The notes under the pieces: generated by a model
What the model was told of the DNA's origin: nothing
Seen by the model: the letters and a program-made list of their open reading frames with translations, nothing else
Databases searched by the model: none
Program-made: the position numbers and the translations under genes
Origin: Pampus argenteus
Lineage: Eukaryota; Chordata; Actinopteri; Scombriformes; Stromateidae
Direction: 5' to 3'
Assembly: GCA_036937835.1 (NCBI GenBank)
Contig: CM072860.1
Span: 9,367,501-9,431,500 of the forward strand
Length of the DNA: 64,000 nt
Shown: one piece after another, positions 1 through 12,931 of the stretch
Layout: each line of letters opens with the position of its first letter
Numbering within the stretch: position 1 is the first letter of the stretch

Positions 1-1079
1 GGCCAGATAGTGGTTATGCACTACTTCTTAGCAAAGCACTCTTTATAAAGGGTTTATGAGTTCTAATATTAAAATACTCTTTGATTTCAGCAATAATATA
101 TGTCCGATACAGATTATCTACAAAGTTAAATAACCTTATTTAAGTCCTATTTAAGACCATGCAAATGAATATGCAAATATTTTTTATTTTAAACATTTCA
201 CTGCTGGATGCACGGTGGCTCTACATCACACTTGTTTCAGGTAGAATACTGGACAGATTGGTTCCAAACTACTTGTCATGTCACAAATCATGCGTGTAGG
301 TACACGTCAGATTCAAGATGAGCGCAGAGAAGCTTATAAGTGGTTTATCAGGGGTGTCTTAAGGTCCAAAAATGAATTTGAGTTTCTCAGAAATCAGCCC
401 AGTCATGCACACACACACTGACTCACCGCTCTTACAGGAAAAAGTGGTTGATCATTTAAATATTAGTTACAGAAGTGAAATTGGTTTTAAAGCTTTACTG
501 CAGCTCTAATTTATCTCACTCTTTGCAGGACTTTATAATGTGTCTGTGTTTATAAGCGTGATCTTGTTGGTCTTTATGGTGTAATTTTATGTTAGTCTTG
601 TATGCTCTTATATATTTGGTATATGACACTACATATAGTTTTTTAGTTTGGCTGTGAAATCGGTGCATTGGTGCAAGTGAAATGTATTGCTTGTTTTTCA
701 TTTCACGGTCTAATGCTGCTTCAATTATAATTAGGATTTCAGGAACTTCTATTCAGTCTTTAAAAAGGTGCATGTGCATGTTCTGCATATTCTGTCTCCT
801 GCGTACCTTTTTGGATGTTGCTCACAGTTGCACGATTGTCAGTAAACGAAGCAACTCACAGCTGCAAACACTTCAGTGAAATTAACCTTTTTTTTTTCCA
901 ACTTCAAGTGTGACCATACATACAAAATGTCACACAGATGGCTGCTGTGTAGCATTCAGCTGTGTAGGTATGTATGGATTGATGCTAACAGGAGCTCGAT
1001 GATGGTCAGAGGGATCTCTCTGTAGATCTAACGAGCACACAGCTTTGGTGCTTTGATGCTTGTAAGGCCCATTTATGGA

Positions 1080-1140
1080 CCCCCCCCCCCCCCCCCCCAC
1101 ATACACACACACACACACACACACAGACACACACACACAA
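1080..1140. repeat. poly-C tract joined to (CA)n
   Basis: Nineteen consecutive C residues (1080-1098) run directly into a CA dinucleotide array. It is a simple repeat that is likely polymorphic. Confidence 0.95.
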
Positions 1141-1933
1141 GGAGGCTTGTCCTGATGATGCTTGATGATTTTGTCTCTCCAACTGGAGAAGTAGAAAACT
1201 ACAGGAAGATATTTCATCAGAACAGCTAAAGCAGGCAGACCTATTTATCTATATTTTTGCATTTCTAGTTCTCATTCTCTTTGTTGACCCCCTCCCTCTC
1301 TCTCTTACTTTAGAAACAGCTCTTGAGACAGGATATGGCTGAATAGCTGACTTCTCTCATCAATCAAAGCAAAGACAATAAGCCATTAAAAAACAATAAG
1401 AAGGGGTTGACCAAAACACTACACACACATACGCACACAAGCACAATGTAAATTACACTTTATTTTATTGTCTAGATGATTGGAGCACACGTTGTATTTG
1501 TCTAGTTATAAATTATATTCATCATGTCTACAGCATGATTTTTTTTTTATCAACTTCATTTATCAGGTGAAATCTTCCAGCCATATTCCTCCATTACCAT
1601 TATTATTTTGATCATTTATGTGTTATTAAAAAAAATGTGACTCACTTTGAATGATGCTAGTTGTCTGCTGTCACTCAACATAATGCACGCTGAAGTGTTA
1701 TGCATGGAGCAGGGGGACTTTGCTAATGGGTACGCTCTCTAAAGGGACAATCTGCCGAAAGCTGGTATATTCCTTTAACCTGTAGAGTACATCTGTCTGT
1801 TTCTGACTGCAGCAGAACAATTCAGAGGAAACAGCAGCTGGAAAATGTCTGAGTGGATTTATTGTTATAAATGTGTGTTTCTGCAGAGTGTGGGACTCAT
1901 GCAGCTGTGTCCTGTCTCACTGTAGGGGCCAAT

Positions 1934-1965
<32 letters not shown>

Positions 1966-2158
1966 CTGTGGGGGCAGGAGCATGTGTGCACCTCTCTGCA
2001 TCTCTTCTCTCCATCCCATCAGTTTTGACTGACAGATGAAGGAGGGAGGTGTATAATTTATCACTTCCTGGTTGGTCCGATCCCACAATGCCCTGCAGCC
2101 AGAGAGTAGAGTTAGTCCCCGAGAGCAAAAGCCAGTTTATTAAACCCTTAATGGACAC

Positions 2159-2202
<44 letters not shown>

Positions 2203-5163
2203 TGGTCTGTCTCCCTGGCTGCCCCTCAGTCATGTTTAATGTATAATGAATGAATGATTCATGGCAGGGGAGAAGATTTTATTTTAGGCCTACTTATTCA
2301 TTTATACTCACACCAGTCGCTTTTTAAAATTATACCCTGGATGTGATTTTTTTTTTTTTTTTTTTTTTTTTGTAACGCTGTGTCAGGTTGCCAGGTTACA
2401 TCTTCTGAATCATTTGGATTTGCGATTCCTAATTTTTTCTGTTAAATCCTTCCTTTTTTATTGTTCCAGTTCTGTCCATGTTGGTGTCACTGTATTTAGA
2501 AAGCCCTTTATTTATCACTGCCCTATTTTTATTATTTATTTATCTACGGAGGACAGGGAAGGCCTGTAAGGGAAGTTTTTTCCAAAGTTAGTGACTACCA
2601 GGTAAACAGCATTAAGCAGCTAAAGAGACAGATTCAAATAAATGATAATGTTGCTCTGTGCATCATCAACTTTGCCATAGAAATGTACTGTAAAAGGTGT
2701 TTACTGATTGTTTTTATTGTCCCCAAGTGGCTAAAAAATAGAAAGAAAAGATTCTTCAGACCAAGAAAGTGATTTGATCCTTGATGACACATAATATTAT
2801 CTCAAATTACTTTGATAAAAGGCACTTACTGACATGAGAACCACTGTATGAACCTCTCAGGCTTGTATTGTTAAATAATTCTGTTCAAAGATGTAGCATC
2901 ATATTTTCTTATAAAAGTTTTTTTTTTTTTTGGGCCTGCTGTTCTTTGCTGCAACATGTGGCCTTTAGATAATTTCACCATCGCACAAGCACATCTGCAC
3001 GTACACATCGCATTTGCACACACGAATGGGTTCTGCATGTGCACACAAAGACACACAGGCAGGAGGTGATATTTGATACGCGGTGAGCTGCAGGCTCCTG
3101 CTGTCGAAGAGGAGGCGTTCACCCAACCTGCAGAGCATCTCCTCCTCCCTTGTGACACATGTCATCTTAAATGTATTCATAAAGTGCTGCTAACAAACTG
3201 CTATTTATGGCATCATGAAGATAAGAGACAAAGATGACGAATGAGGAAATTGTATGTTCTATTTCTTTCTGAGCCATGCGTCATGCCCTTTTCTTGGCGT
3301 GTGCTTGGATGTGAAGGGTTAGAGGTGTGTGTGTGTGTGTGTGATAAGGACAGATGGTGTAGCTCTAGGAATCATCTCTCTGCATTAGGTGCACAGCAGG
3401 TGCATGTGTGTGTGTGTGTGTGTTTGCGTGTGTCGTCATATCCTACACAACCAGCGAGGACCAGTTTACAAGGACATCTCTCCAGACATTGCCTTTGGCC
3501 TGTGTCACTAACACTCATGTCTAGTGTGTGTATGTGTATTTGTGTGTGTGTGTGTGTGCGTGCATTGGACCATCAGAAGGACAGAGGCTGTAGAGAGAAT
3601 ACAAAGAAGTGATGTATTTCACTGATATGAGGCTGCATGGTGGCGAAAAGATGGATGGATAACAGAGCAGATGAAGAGAAGCGACAAAAGTGATGCAAGT
3701 ATAAAAAATAAGGCAGAGAGAATGAGACTGAAAGGTCTCCAGTGTTTTTGTTGCCTCCTCTCCCGTCTCCTTCATCTTATTTCATTTTAAAGCCCTCTTT
3801 GACAGATTGAGGAGGAAAGTGTCTGATTTTTCAGGAAGTGGAGCTCTTTCCGCAAGCAAATCAGAGCGCAGCTTGCTATTTGACTGCCAGGAGGCTTTTA
3901 GCTGAACAGATGGCTTCTTAGTGAATGAGAAATGACATTCATGTGAAATGTTACGGGAAACAGACACAGACCGACTGGATGAGGAAGTCTGGATGGGGGG
4001 TGTCAGTGATTCAGTTACAGGCAGATGTCAGTGTATTGGGGTCTTTCTTCATCTCATAAAACAACACAAGCAGACAAGCAGACAGGCTCCGAGTCGAAAT
4101 CCATGTCAACGCTGAGAGCCATTTATTAGAATATCCCGACATGATATTTTGAGCACCATCCATCCATAACAGGGAGACAGGATGATCGTGCTAATGTGAA
4201 AGCTGCCAGATTCGAGGGTCGTATTCTTCCAAATTTCTATTTTTAAGATATTTCCTTTCAACATATCGAGTTCTGATACTATAACGATTAATTAACGTAA
4301 CGAGCAATTATTTCGAATTACACGAAAAGTGAATAATTGCATTTGTGAAGGAAATCAGTTTTTTTTTAGGCCTGAATAATATGCCACATGGTGGGTGCAT
4401 GTGAGTGTTTTATTTGTTTTTATGTATTTATTTACAGTACATTATAACAATTAGACACATAATGTGAAATGAGTCCCTTGTTCACTCATTCGCTGACATT
4501 TAAATGATTATTATTTTACACCGTCACTGACAGGTGTAGTGTTGCATAACAGTGTGTGCACATTGGCTTGTCTGTTTGCAGATGAACACACCCTTAAAAC
4601 AATATGGTAGATATTAAATATACTGTGTTGCACCATTAAGTAAACAGCTTGTGTTAAAGTTACACAGCTTATCACATGTTTTAGCAAAGACTCACCTGCT
4701 TACCTGAAACCCACATTAATGCATGTTCAAGTATTTTTGTGTGTACATGGGGGATGTTTAGTACAATAAGTCGAATAAATATGTGAATCTGCTTCTGTGT
4801 GAACAAATATGTAGGCTTTATTACTGTCATTAATCATGTTTTATTAGTCTTTTTTTGTTTTATCTCCATTTGGTTTGTTTAAGGTGAAATTAATATTCCA
4901 CTCTTTAATCTACCCCCTGATGAGTTAATCTGTGGCTCAATGTGTTTCTTTCTTTGGGTTTGTGTGTGTGCATGCGTGCACGTGCGCGTGCGTGTGTGTG
5001 TGTGTGGGTGTTTCATAGAGAAGTAGCATCTCAGAAACCAATCACTGGTTCCACCATAATTGGAAATGAGACTGTCTTTGTGGGTTTTCAGTTCTTTCTC
5101 TGAGCATGTCTGGTCTGTTTCATGAAGGTCAAAAAAATGATCAGCATTGTAGGACTTCCTCCA

Positions 5164-5219
<56 letters not shown>
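5164..5219. repeat. (CA)n microsatellite, about 28 units
   Basis: Uninterrupted CA dinucleotides in the intron before the first recognisable sema4f exon. Confidence 0.97.
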
Positions 5220-5220
<1 letters not shown>

Positions 5221-5837
5221 GTACAGAGTTAACAGCACCCAAACTCTCTCACCACCACTCCAAAGAAGTTCAGTACACAGCTGCGTTCTTTCCTCCCAGC
5301 ACTTGGGACATGAACACAGACACACACATTCATACGCAGACAGAGCTTTGTCTGCTGGAACACAATTCAGAAGCTTTTGGGATTTTATCCGTGATAGTTG
5401 TGAGATTATGGAGACAAATACAGTACATCTGATATTACACAGCATGTATTATGTACAACTATTTTGCATTATTCATTATATATCATGATTATGCATAATT
5501 TAGTTTATTGTATTTCTCCCTACAGAAAGTCACAAAACCAGAGTGAAACTGAGATACACAGAGGGATTAAAGGGTTTCATCTGTAGCTCTGATTGTGTGA
5601 GAGGACAGGGTGAAACATGGGTCACTCTCATTTCTCTTCCCTCTATTCTCACCCCTCGTTTTTTTATCTCTCTTTGATTGATCTTCTCCTTCTTACATTT
5701 CCATTGGTAAATAAACACTTTGTTCCATTTTGTCTGTACAACTTCCTGTCGAACCTTATTTGCTTCCAGTCCATCTTTTAGAGATCCAACATGGATCATT
5801 GATGATTGAAAGCTCACCTCCCTCTCTTTGTCCTCAG

Positions 5838-6923
5838 ACACCATTCTGGGCCAGGAGAACTTCGAGGGCGTGGCCAACTTTAGCACCTTCTTACTGGACC
5901 GCTCATCAGGCACACTCTTCCTCGGTGCCCGGGATGCCATAGTGGCCGTGGACACCAACAACCTAAACCAACAACCACGCAAGGTAGGAGGGATGTGTGT
6001 TTGTTGAGCTAACAGTCCCTTTTTCTATTTCGACCTGTCACAGCAGGAAAAACACAAGTGTAAATAATAATAATAAAAAAAAAAATGATGGCTGAATTCC
6101 ATTTAGCTGCTTCAGTTTTAGGGAATCACAAATGAGTCACTGTTTGTGTTACTACTGTCTCTCTTTTCATCAGATTGTTTGGGATGTGCCGGAGGAGAAG
6201 AGAAGGTCTTGTGTGGCAAAGGGAAAGACGGAGGTGAGAGCTCTGCTGTGTGTGTGTGTGTGTGTGTGTGTGTTTCCTCTCACACACTCTTCTCCTGCTG
6301 TCTAATTCATCTTACAGTAACATCTACATCACACACATTCATGACTATGAGTGAGGTACAGTGACTCACAGTATTTACCTGCTGTAACCCATTTGTCAAT
6401 ATTGATGCTGTTAACACATCCAGGAATATCCTTCTAAGGCCAACCACTAAATTTTTGTCCGGTCCAGATAATGTGTTTTGTGTCCTGAAACCTGTGTAAT
6501 ATCTTCTCATAGGCATTTCCATTTTGGATTGAATTGGTAAAAAAAAAAAATCAGTTTTTATGAAGCATCAAGTGTAACAAATCTCTTATTGAATTGCATT
6601 TCAGTTCTATGAATGTCTGTCTTTGGGATTTAGTGTTGTAAATTATGACATTATGTAATCATTTTATTAGTAAAAAGCATTAAAAGCTAAAGCCAAATAG
6701 ATACTAGAAAGATCTGGATGTGATATAAGTGCTATCGAATCCCAACTCTAGTACGCGTACGGTTTGTTGGATTTAAGTGCCCTCAAACATTTGAAATGTG
6801 AGATTTCATGTGCTGGTGCCTGTATTGTGTGCTCAAGCATGGATGTGCATGTGTGGGTCACAACCCTGTGCTGTTAGGAATCGGATGGGAAGTTCTGGGA
6901 ATCACGCCAAGTCCTCATCAGGG

Positions 6924-6956
<33 letters not shown>

Positions 6957-8230
6957 TGTACAGAGACAAAAAGAGTGTAAGAGTAGGAGGGAGGGTGTCT
7001 ATGAAGTCACAGATGTCCAATAACTGTCTATGGAAAATGATTAAATAGAGCGTACTGTACACTGGAGCTGTACATCTCATTATGTTTTGACTACAATTGG
7101 AAATCCGCTTGCAGTAAACTAACTGTACACTGGAGCTTTATTTGTAGAGTTATAATTTACTGATTTTGAAAGAAAAGAAAATATCTCAACTACAACTACT
7201 ACAAACAATAATGCAGAAAAAAAATGCCTGATAAATGTCTCCAGTTCAGGAAAAAAAATGAGGTCAAATCAAAAGATAAACAAAGCCAATGGAAAGTCAA
7301 TGTTTTAATAGAAGGAAAGTACAATTTGTTTCCGACCCATTTTCTCTGTTTTCCACTGTAGGAAGGTACATGTAGAAAGGTGACTGATAAAGAGAGGGTT
7401 TGTTTTTGATTATAAGATTACATGTGAGTCTTAAGGAAAAAGAAAAATAAAAAGAGGAGGGAAGGAAGTGGGAGGGGGGGAGCAGGGTGGGAGGCAGGTG
7501 ATAGACTGGTGAGCAACAAAGCATGGGGAGCATTGTTAGAGAGAGGGAGGGAGATGTCAAAGCAGGAAAGAAGACTTAACAAGAAAGTACCTTGAAATTG
7601 ACCCAGAGACCAGAGAGATAAGGTAGGTGTGTGTGTGTGTGTGTGTGTGTGAGTAACTCAGAAGTACAAATTAGGGCAGGTCATTAGTATTGCTCAATGT
7701 TTCAGGATGCAGGATGTTACTACACTGAAAATGAGTGATTTATGTGCTAATGAAAAAAAAAACATAGTTTTATGTCAACCCTGCATTCACTGTAATGTAC
7801 AAAATCACTGTTTTTAAAAAGTCCTTAAGCAACTCATTATGACTGGTTACATACTTACACTTTAAAAAGCAATGTCTCATATTCAGTGTTCAGATAGCAA
7901 ATTAGGTAACTGGAGCTTTGACTAAGCATCAACATCAATGCTAACGTTGAGCTAACATTTGCTTGAATGTATCTAAACTAAAAGCAAGTGCTTCTTTTTC
8001 ATCCTCTCATGTTCCGCTGAGCACAGATTCGATCCTACAGCGACTCACTATCGCCTCTTCAGGCTAAAGTGGTATTACATGACAGGCTGGACCCAGGCTA
8101 GCTGGTTAGCTGGTTAGCTAACAACAGTAAATATCTTTTGCAACACAACACACAGACGTAAAATCTGTTATTTTGTCACATTCTGTTGATAATTTTAGTA
8201 AAACAGGAAAAAAGTCCTGCCATGCGCGCG

Positions 8231-8265
<35 letters not shown>

Positions 8266-8573
8266 CTCTGTAATTATTGCTAAATTGCTCTCGGTACGTT
8301 AGTGTCAGTAAGCATGAAAAGCTTTATAGATGTTTTGGTGGAAGGACATTTGATTTCCACTGTTCACACTGAAGTCACAGAAGCTTTTAACATAAGAAAG
8401 TATAATTATTTTTAATTATAATCTCTGACACACTCACGTAGAACAGAATTGAATAGAATAGATCCATTCGATTCACCTCATGCCAGATTGTGAATGAAGC
8501 TTATTAGTATGAATGAGGTTAATTTCGGCTAAAGGAGAAGTTAATCCCAAAATGATCCCTTTGTTACCATCCT

Positions 8574-8633
<60 letters not shown>

Positions 8634-9328
8634 GCTCCCTGGCTCTCTGTCCGTCTCACGTGGAGCTGTGGTGCTGATGAGGTGGTAGTGATTTGGGTGA
8701 CATGATTGATGTGGGCATCAAAGAGGATCAGGTCCCTGGAGCGAAGGTGATTCAGGCCTGGAACTCATCCAGGATGACAGGAAATGTGTGTGTGTGTGTG
8801 TGCATGCAAGGACTCACAAACGCACACAAGTTCACCAAAATCACCTGCGTCATGGTTTCATGGTTACCAAGGAAGGGCAGTGGAGGGGAGGGGGGGTGTT
8901 TTTCCATAACAGGACTGAGTATGTGTGTGTGTGTATTTGTAAAAGAGATGATAGAAATGGAAAGGGAAGTTTGTGTGCTCAACAAATACATCATCTATTC
9001 TGTGTATTTATGGAACACTGGAGCATATATGTGTAATGTCTGGGCATTTATACTGATTTATACATGAAAAGGAGAGGTCTTAGGTTGCAGTATGTATGCT
9101 TGTGTGTGTGTGTGTGTGTGTGTGTGAGTTAGATTGGGTGGTCTCTGACTGCTGGTATCAGTGGGCATCTCGAGTGTCTCCTCTAGCACTGGGGGTCTCC
9201 AGTTTCTGAGTCAGAATCATTGATACTCCTGCTCTGAGAATGCTTTCCAACCTTTCTCCTTAAGCTTTTTAAATCCTGAAACAAGATGTTTACTTGATGA
9301 AAATGAGTGACTTTAATTCATTTAATAC

Positions 9329-9389
<61 letters not shown>

Positions 9390-10685
9390 CGTATACTAAT
9401 ATAGAATTAACTTTCTGAAAGCCATAATAATTATGAATTTGTTGTTACCACCTGGGTTATATATATTTATAATTTATATTTCTGTGGTTATTTATCAATT
9501 AGTATATACTTATCGATATATACTAACTAATGTATATTTATTATTGCGTAACTGTAAATGAACCTCATCTTTAACATAAAGCCACAAGCCCGACTAAACT
9601 GAACTAAACTTTTTATTTCTGGATATTTGTCTCCCCCTGCAGATTGACTGCAACAACTACATCCGCCTGCTGGAGTTCCTCGGTGATGGACGCATCTACG
9701 TGTGTGGCACCTATGCTTTCGACCCCCAGTGTGCCTTCCTGGTTAGTGTTTTTGTGTCGGGTCTGTCCTCTTGTTGGTCCGTGTTTGCATGTGTGAATTT
9801 ATTTGTGAGTTAGACCTTAGGACCCATTCATTCATAACATTCAAGTCATTTAAATCATGCTTTTCCTCCCAAATATAAGAAAAAATGGTTTCAGTCATCC
9901 AACAAAACCTTTTAGATGCTTTGTTGCAAATGACACTTTGCGGCAGGTACTGAAGTAGCTAAAGCTTTTAGTGCAAAAGAGCATAACCAGAGTCAACTAT
10001 AAGCAGCACAGCTAGGTGACATTTAACCTGAAGTGATCAAATTGAAAGAAGACTACAGAGAAGAATGTATAATCTGTATCCTCCTTTCCTGTCATCCTGC
10101 AGGAGCTCTCCTCCTTCACTCTGGAAAAAGCCGAGGATGGGGGGGTGAAGATGGAAACAGGAAAGGGGAAGTGTCCCTTTGAGCCCGGCCAGCACTACAC
10201 GGCTGTTATGGCAGGTGAGTCAGTGCCATCGCACGACTGATGACTTTTTTGTTTGTTGATCAGCATGTCATCGCAATCTAATATATCATTTTTAAGACTT
10301 TTAATATGCAATCTAATAAGACATTTTTTAAGAAGATTATATTTCAATGTGCAGTATTCAAATAAAATTCACTTCTTTCTGTTTGCCTCTTGTTTTTCTT
10401 TGTAGGTGGTACCCTATACACAGCAGCCACCAGCAACTTCCTGGGAACACTGTTTGACATCTCCAGGGCAACGGGCCCTGAACAGGAGCGCATCCGGACT
10501 GAACGATCCATCAACTGGCTCAGTGGTGAGACATACACGCCTTACACACACACACACACACACACTGACATTTGTAAACCACCACATCCACACATGTTGT
10601 TGTTACATTCACACACGCAAACACACTGACACACTCGGCATCTCGACATTTATCGTGCATTCACACAGGAAGTAAGTTAATGGAC

Positions 10686-10728
<43 letters not shown>

Positions 10729-12896
10729 ACAGACCCTGAGTTTGTGAGCTCAGCCTTCATAGAGCAGTCTGCAGACAGCAACCCAACAGGAGATGATGAC
10801 AAAATCTACTTCTTCTTCACTGAGGTGGCCAAGGAGTACGACCTATATACCAAAGTCAAAGTACCAAGGGTGGCACGAGTCTGCAAGGTAAGCCAATATC
10901 TTGATTGACTAATTGATTGACCGGTTGATTACCTTGTATGAATTTGGGCTTGTCTTTCTCTCAGTCGGACGTGGGAGGGATGAAAACTCTGCAGCGGCGT
11001 TGGACCACCTTTCTCAAGGCCCAGCTGGTGTGTGAGGACAAACCCAGCAGTCAGCGCTACAACATCCTGACTGATGTTTTCACCACGCAACACACACCAG
11101 GAGACCCCAGCAGCACACACTTCTACGGGCTTTTCACCTCCCAGTGGTGGGCTTTATGCTAAGCTAAACTAACAGTTTATCTTAGGCTGTAGGTTCATAT
11201 TTAAAGAACACATATGAGTGTGGTATCTAACGCGATCTAACTCTTGGCAAGCAAGTGAACAAGATGTCAATATACGTGTTTAAATGATTTAAGTCATTAT
11301 AGATAAATTTTCACCTTTCTTTTTTGTTCCCGTGTCTGTGTTACAGGGAGCATGAGGCGTTATCAGCAGTGTGTGTTTTCAGTCTGTCTGACATCAACAG
11401 AGTGATGGCCGGTCCTTTTAAAGAGTTGAAGAAGACTTGTGAGAACTGGATCAACCCTGAACTTGTCCCCACACCCAGGCCCGGCCAGGTACTAAACTGT
11501 ACTTACAACTGCATGTCTATACTACTACTCACTATATTGCTTTTTACGTCTTTTATTGTGTCATATCGCTATAAATGACTTCTTCTCTTTCACTCTACAT
11601 TTTATTAGTGTCTGAACAATGCTTTGAAGGCTGAAGGGTATGAATCCTCCCTGAAACTCCCTGACAAGGTGTTAACGTTTGTGAGGGACCACCCTCTGAT
11701 GGAGAACAGTGTTACTGCAGCGCCCCTACTGGTCCGGAAGGGGATCAGATACACCAAGCTGGCTGTAACACAGACGGGCAGCAAAGAGGAGCTAGGAGGA
11801 GCAGTGCTGCACCTCGGAACAGGTGACGGAGATCAGAGTGGTGAAAGTTACACTGACATGGATATGAAAAATAGATTATTTCATTATTTTATTACATTTA
11901 TTTGACTTCTAAGTAGATTTTTTTGAAGACTGCTGGGGAGTATTTCAGGAGGAATAATGTGAAAATGATTACAGTTTTATAACCCTCGTGGATTTCTCCA
12001 AGTAAAGTTTTTGCAGTGTGGTTTATATGAAATAAATGAAACTTAAAGTTGCAAGTAAATCAAAAATAAATAAACGTAGTTATAAACAATGTGGTTTCTT
12101 GCTCACTGTGTGTTGCAGACCGTGGGGAGCTCCACCGCGTGGGTGTAGTGGGACAGAACGCCACCTTACTGCAGGAGATTCCTCTGTTCACATCACAGGA
12201 GCCTGTCAACAATATATTACTGCACAAGGTAAATGATCTGCACAGCACTACACACATAGACATGTATATATTGATCTGCAGTGCGCAGAAACATTAGTTT
12301 TAGTGCTCAGTGATTCTGTAATGGTTCTTTTTGTTTTCAGGGCTGGATTATGGTGGGTAGCCCTCTGTCTCTGGCTCGTGTCCAGGCCGAAGGTTGCAGT
12401 CTGTATCCCAGCTGTGAGATTTGTGCCAGAGCCAGAGGACTAGGCTGTGTGTGGAGCAAAAAGGAAGAAGCCTGCAGGCCCACAACGGCAGAGTGAGTAC
12501 TACATCAGCATCACAGAGAAATTGAAGGCACCGAAAAGTGAACCGCAAAGGCAGGAAATGGTTTCGTTTTGTGTAAAAAACTGACTATTTTCTTATTCAA
12601 TAATTATTTTTGTGTTAGCATACTTTTTTGTGTGTAAGAAATGTAGAAATATAGTAAGTTAAGAAGCACACCAGTGTTTCCTTTACATTTAACCACAGTG
12701 GGCTGTCACATTGTAACATTCTCACTAAATTAATTAGTACATTTATTTTTTTTATTATTCCTAAATGTTTCATTTACTCCATAAAATGATGAATAAATGA
12801 AAAGAAAAAAAAACAATTACAGAGAAAAAATAATGATTTTTGTCTCACCAACAGCCCAAAAAGAGAATAAAATCACAAATAATCTTATAATACTTG

Positions 12897-12931
<35 letters not shown>

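Larger units (their letters stand above)
1..5837. other. Upstream intron/flank of sema4f, no exon recognised
   Basis: I could not find the semaphorin signal-peptide exon here, so this is probably one long intron of sema4f or its 5' flank. It holds many simple repeats: poly-C followed by (CA)n at 1080-1140, (TG)n at 1933-1958, (CA)n at 2159-2198, poly-T at 2347-2371, several (TG)n blocks at 3328-3560 and a 56 bp (CA)n at 5164-5219. Open frames in this stretch are mostly read-throughs of these repeats. Confidence 0.6.
6234..9642. other. Large sema4f intron, repeat-rich
   Basis: A 3.4 kb intron between the second and third recognised exons. It contains (TG)n at 6250-6273, 6924-6954 and 7627-7651, (CA)n at 8235-8262, (CT)n at 8575-8631, (TG)n at 9100-9126 and (TA)n at 9327-9388. 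I see no additional exon with sema-domain coding potential. Confidence 0.7.

Noticed and set aside
4879..5445. 188-codon minus-strand open frame
   Set aside because: It reads through two CA/TG microsatellites (VCVCVC and HTHTHT); no domain or splice context.
1..5837. Search for the sema4f signal-peptide exon
   Set aside because: No frame with a hydrophobic leader followed by a phase-matched donor was convincing; I left the gene 5'-incomplete rather than guess.
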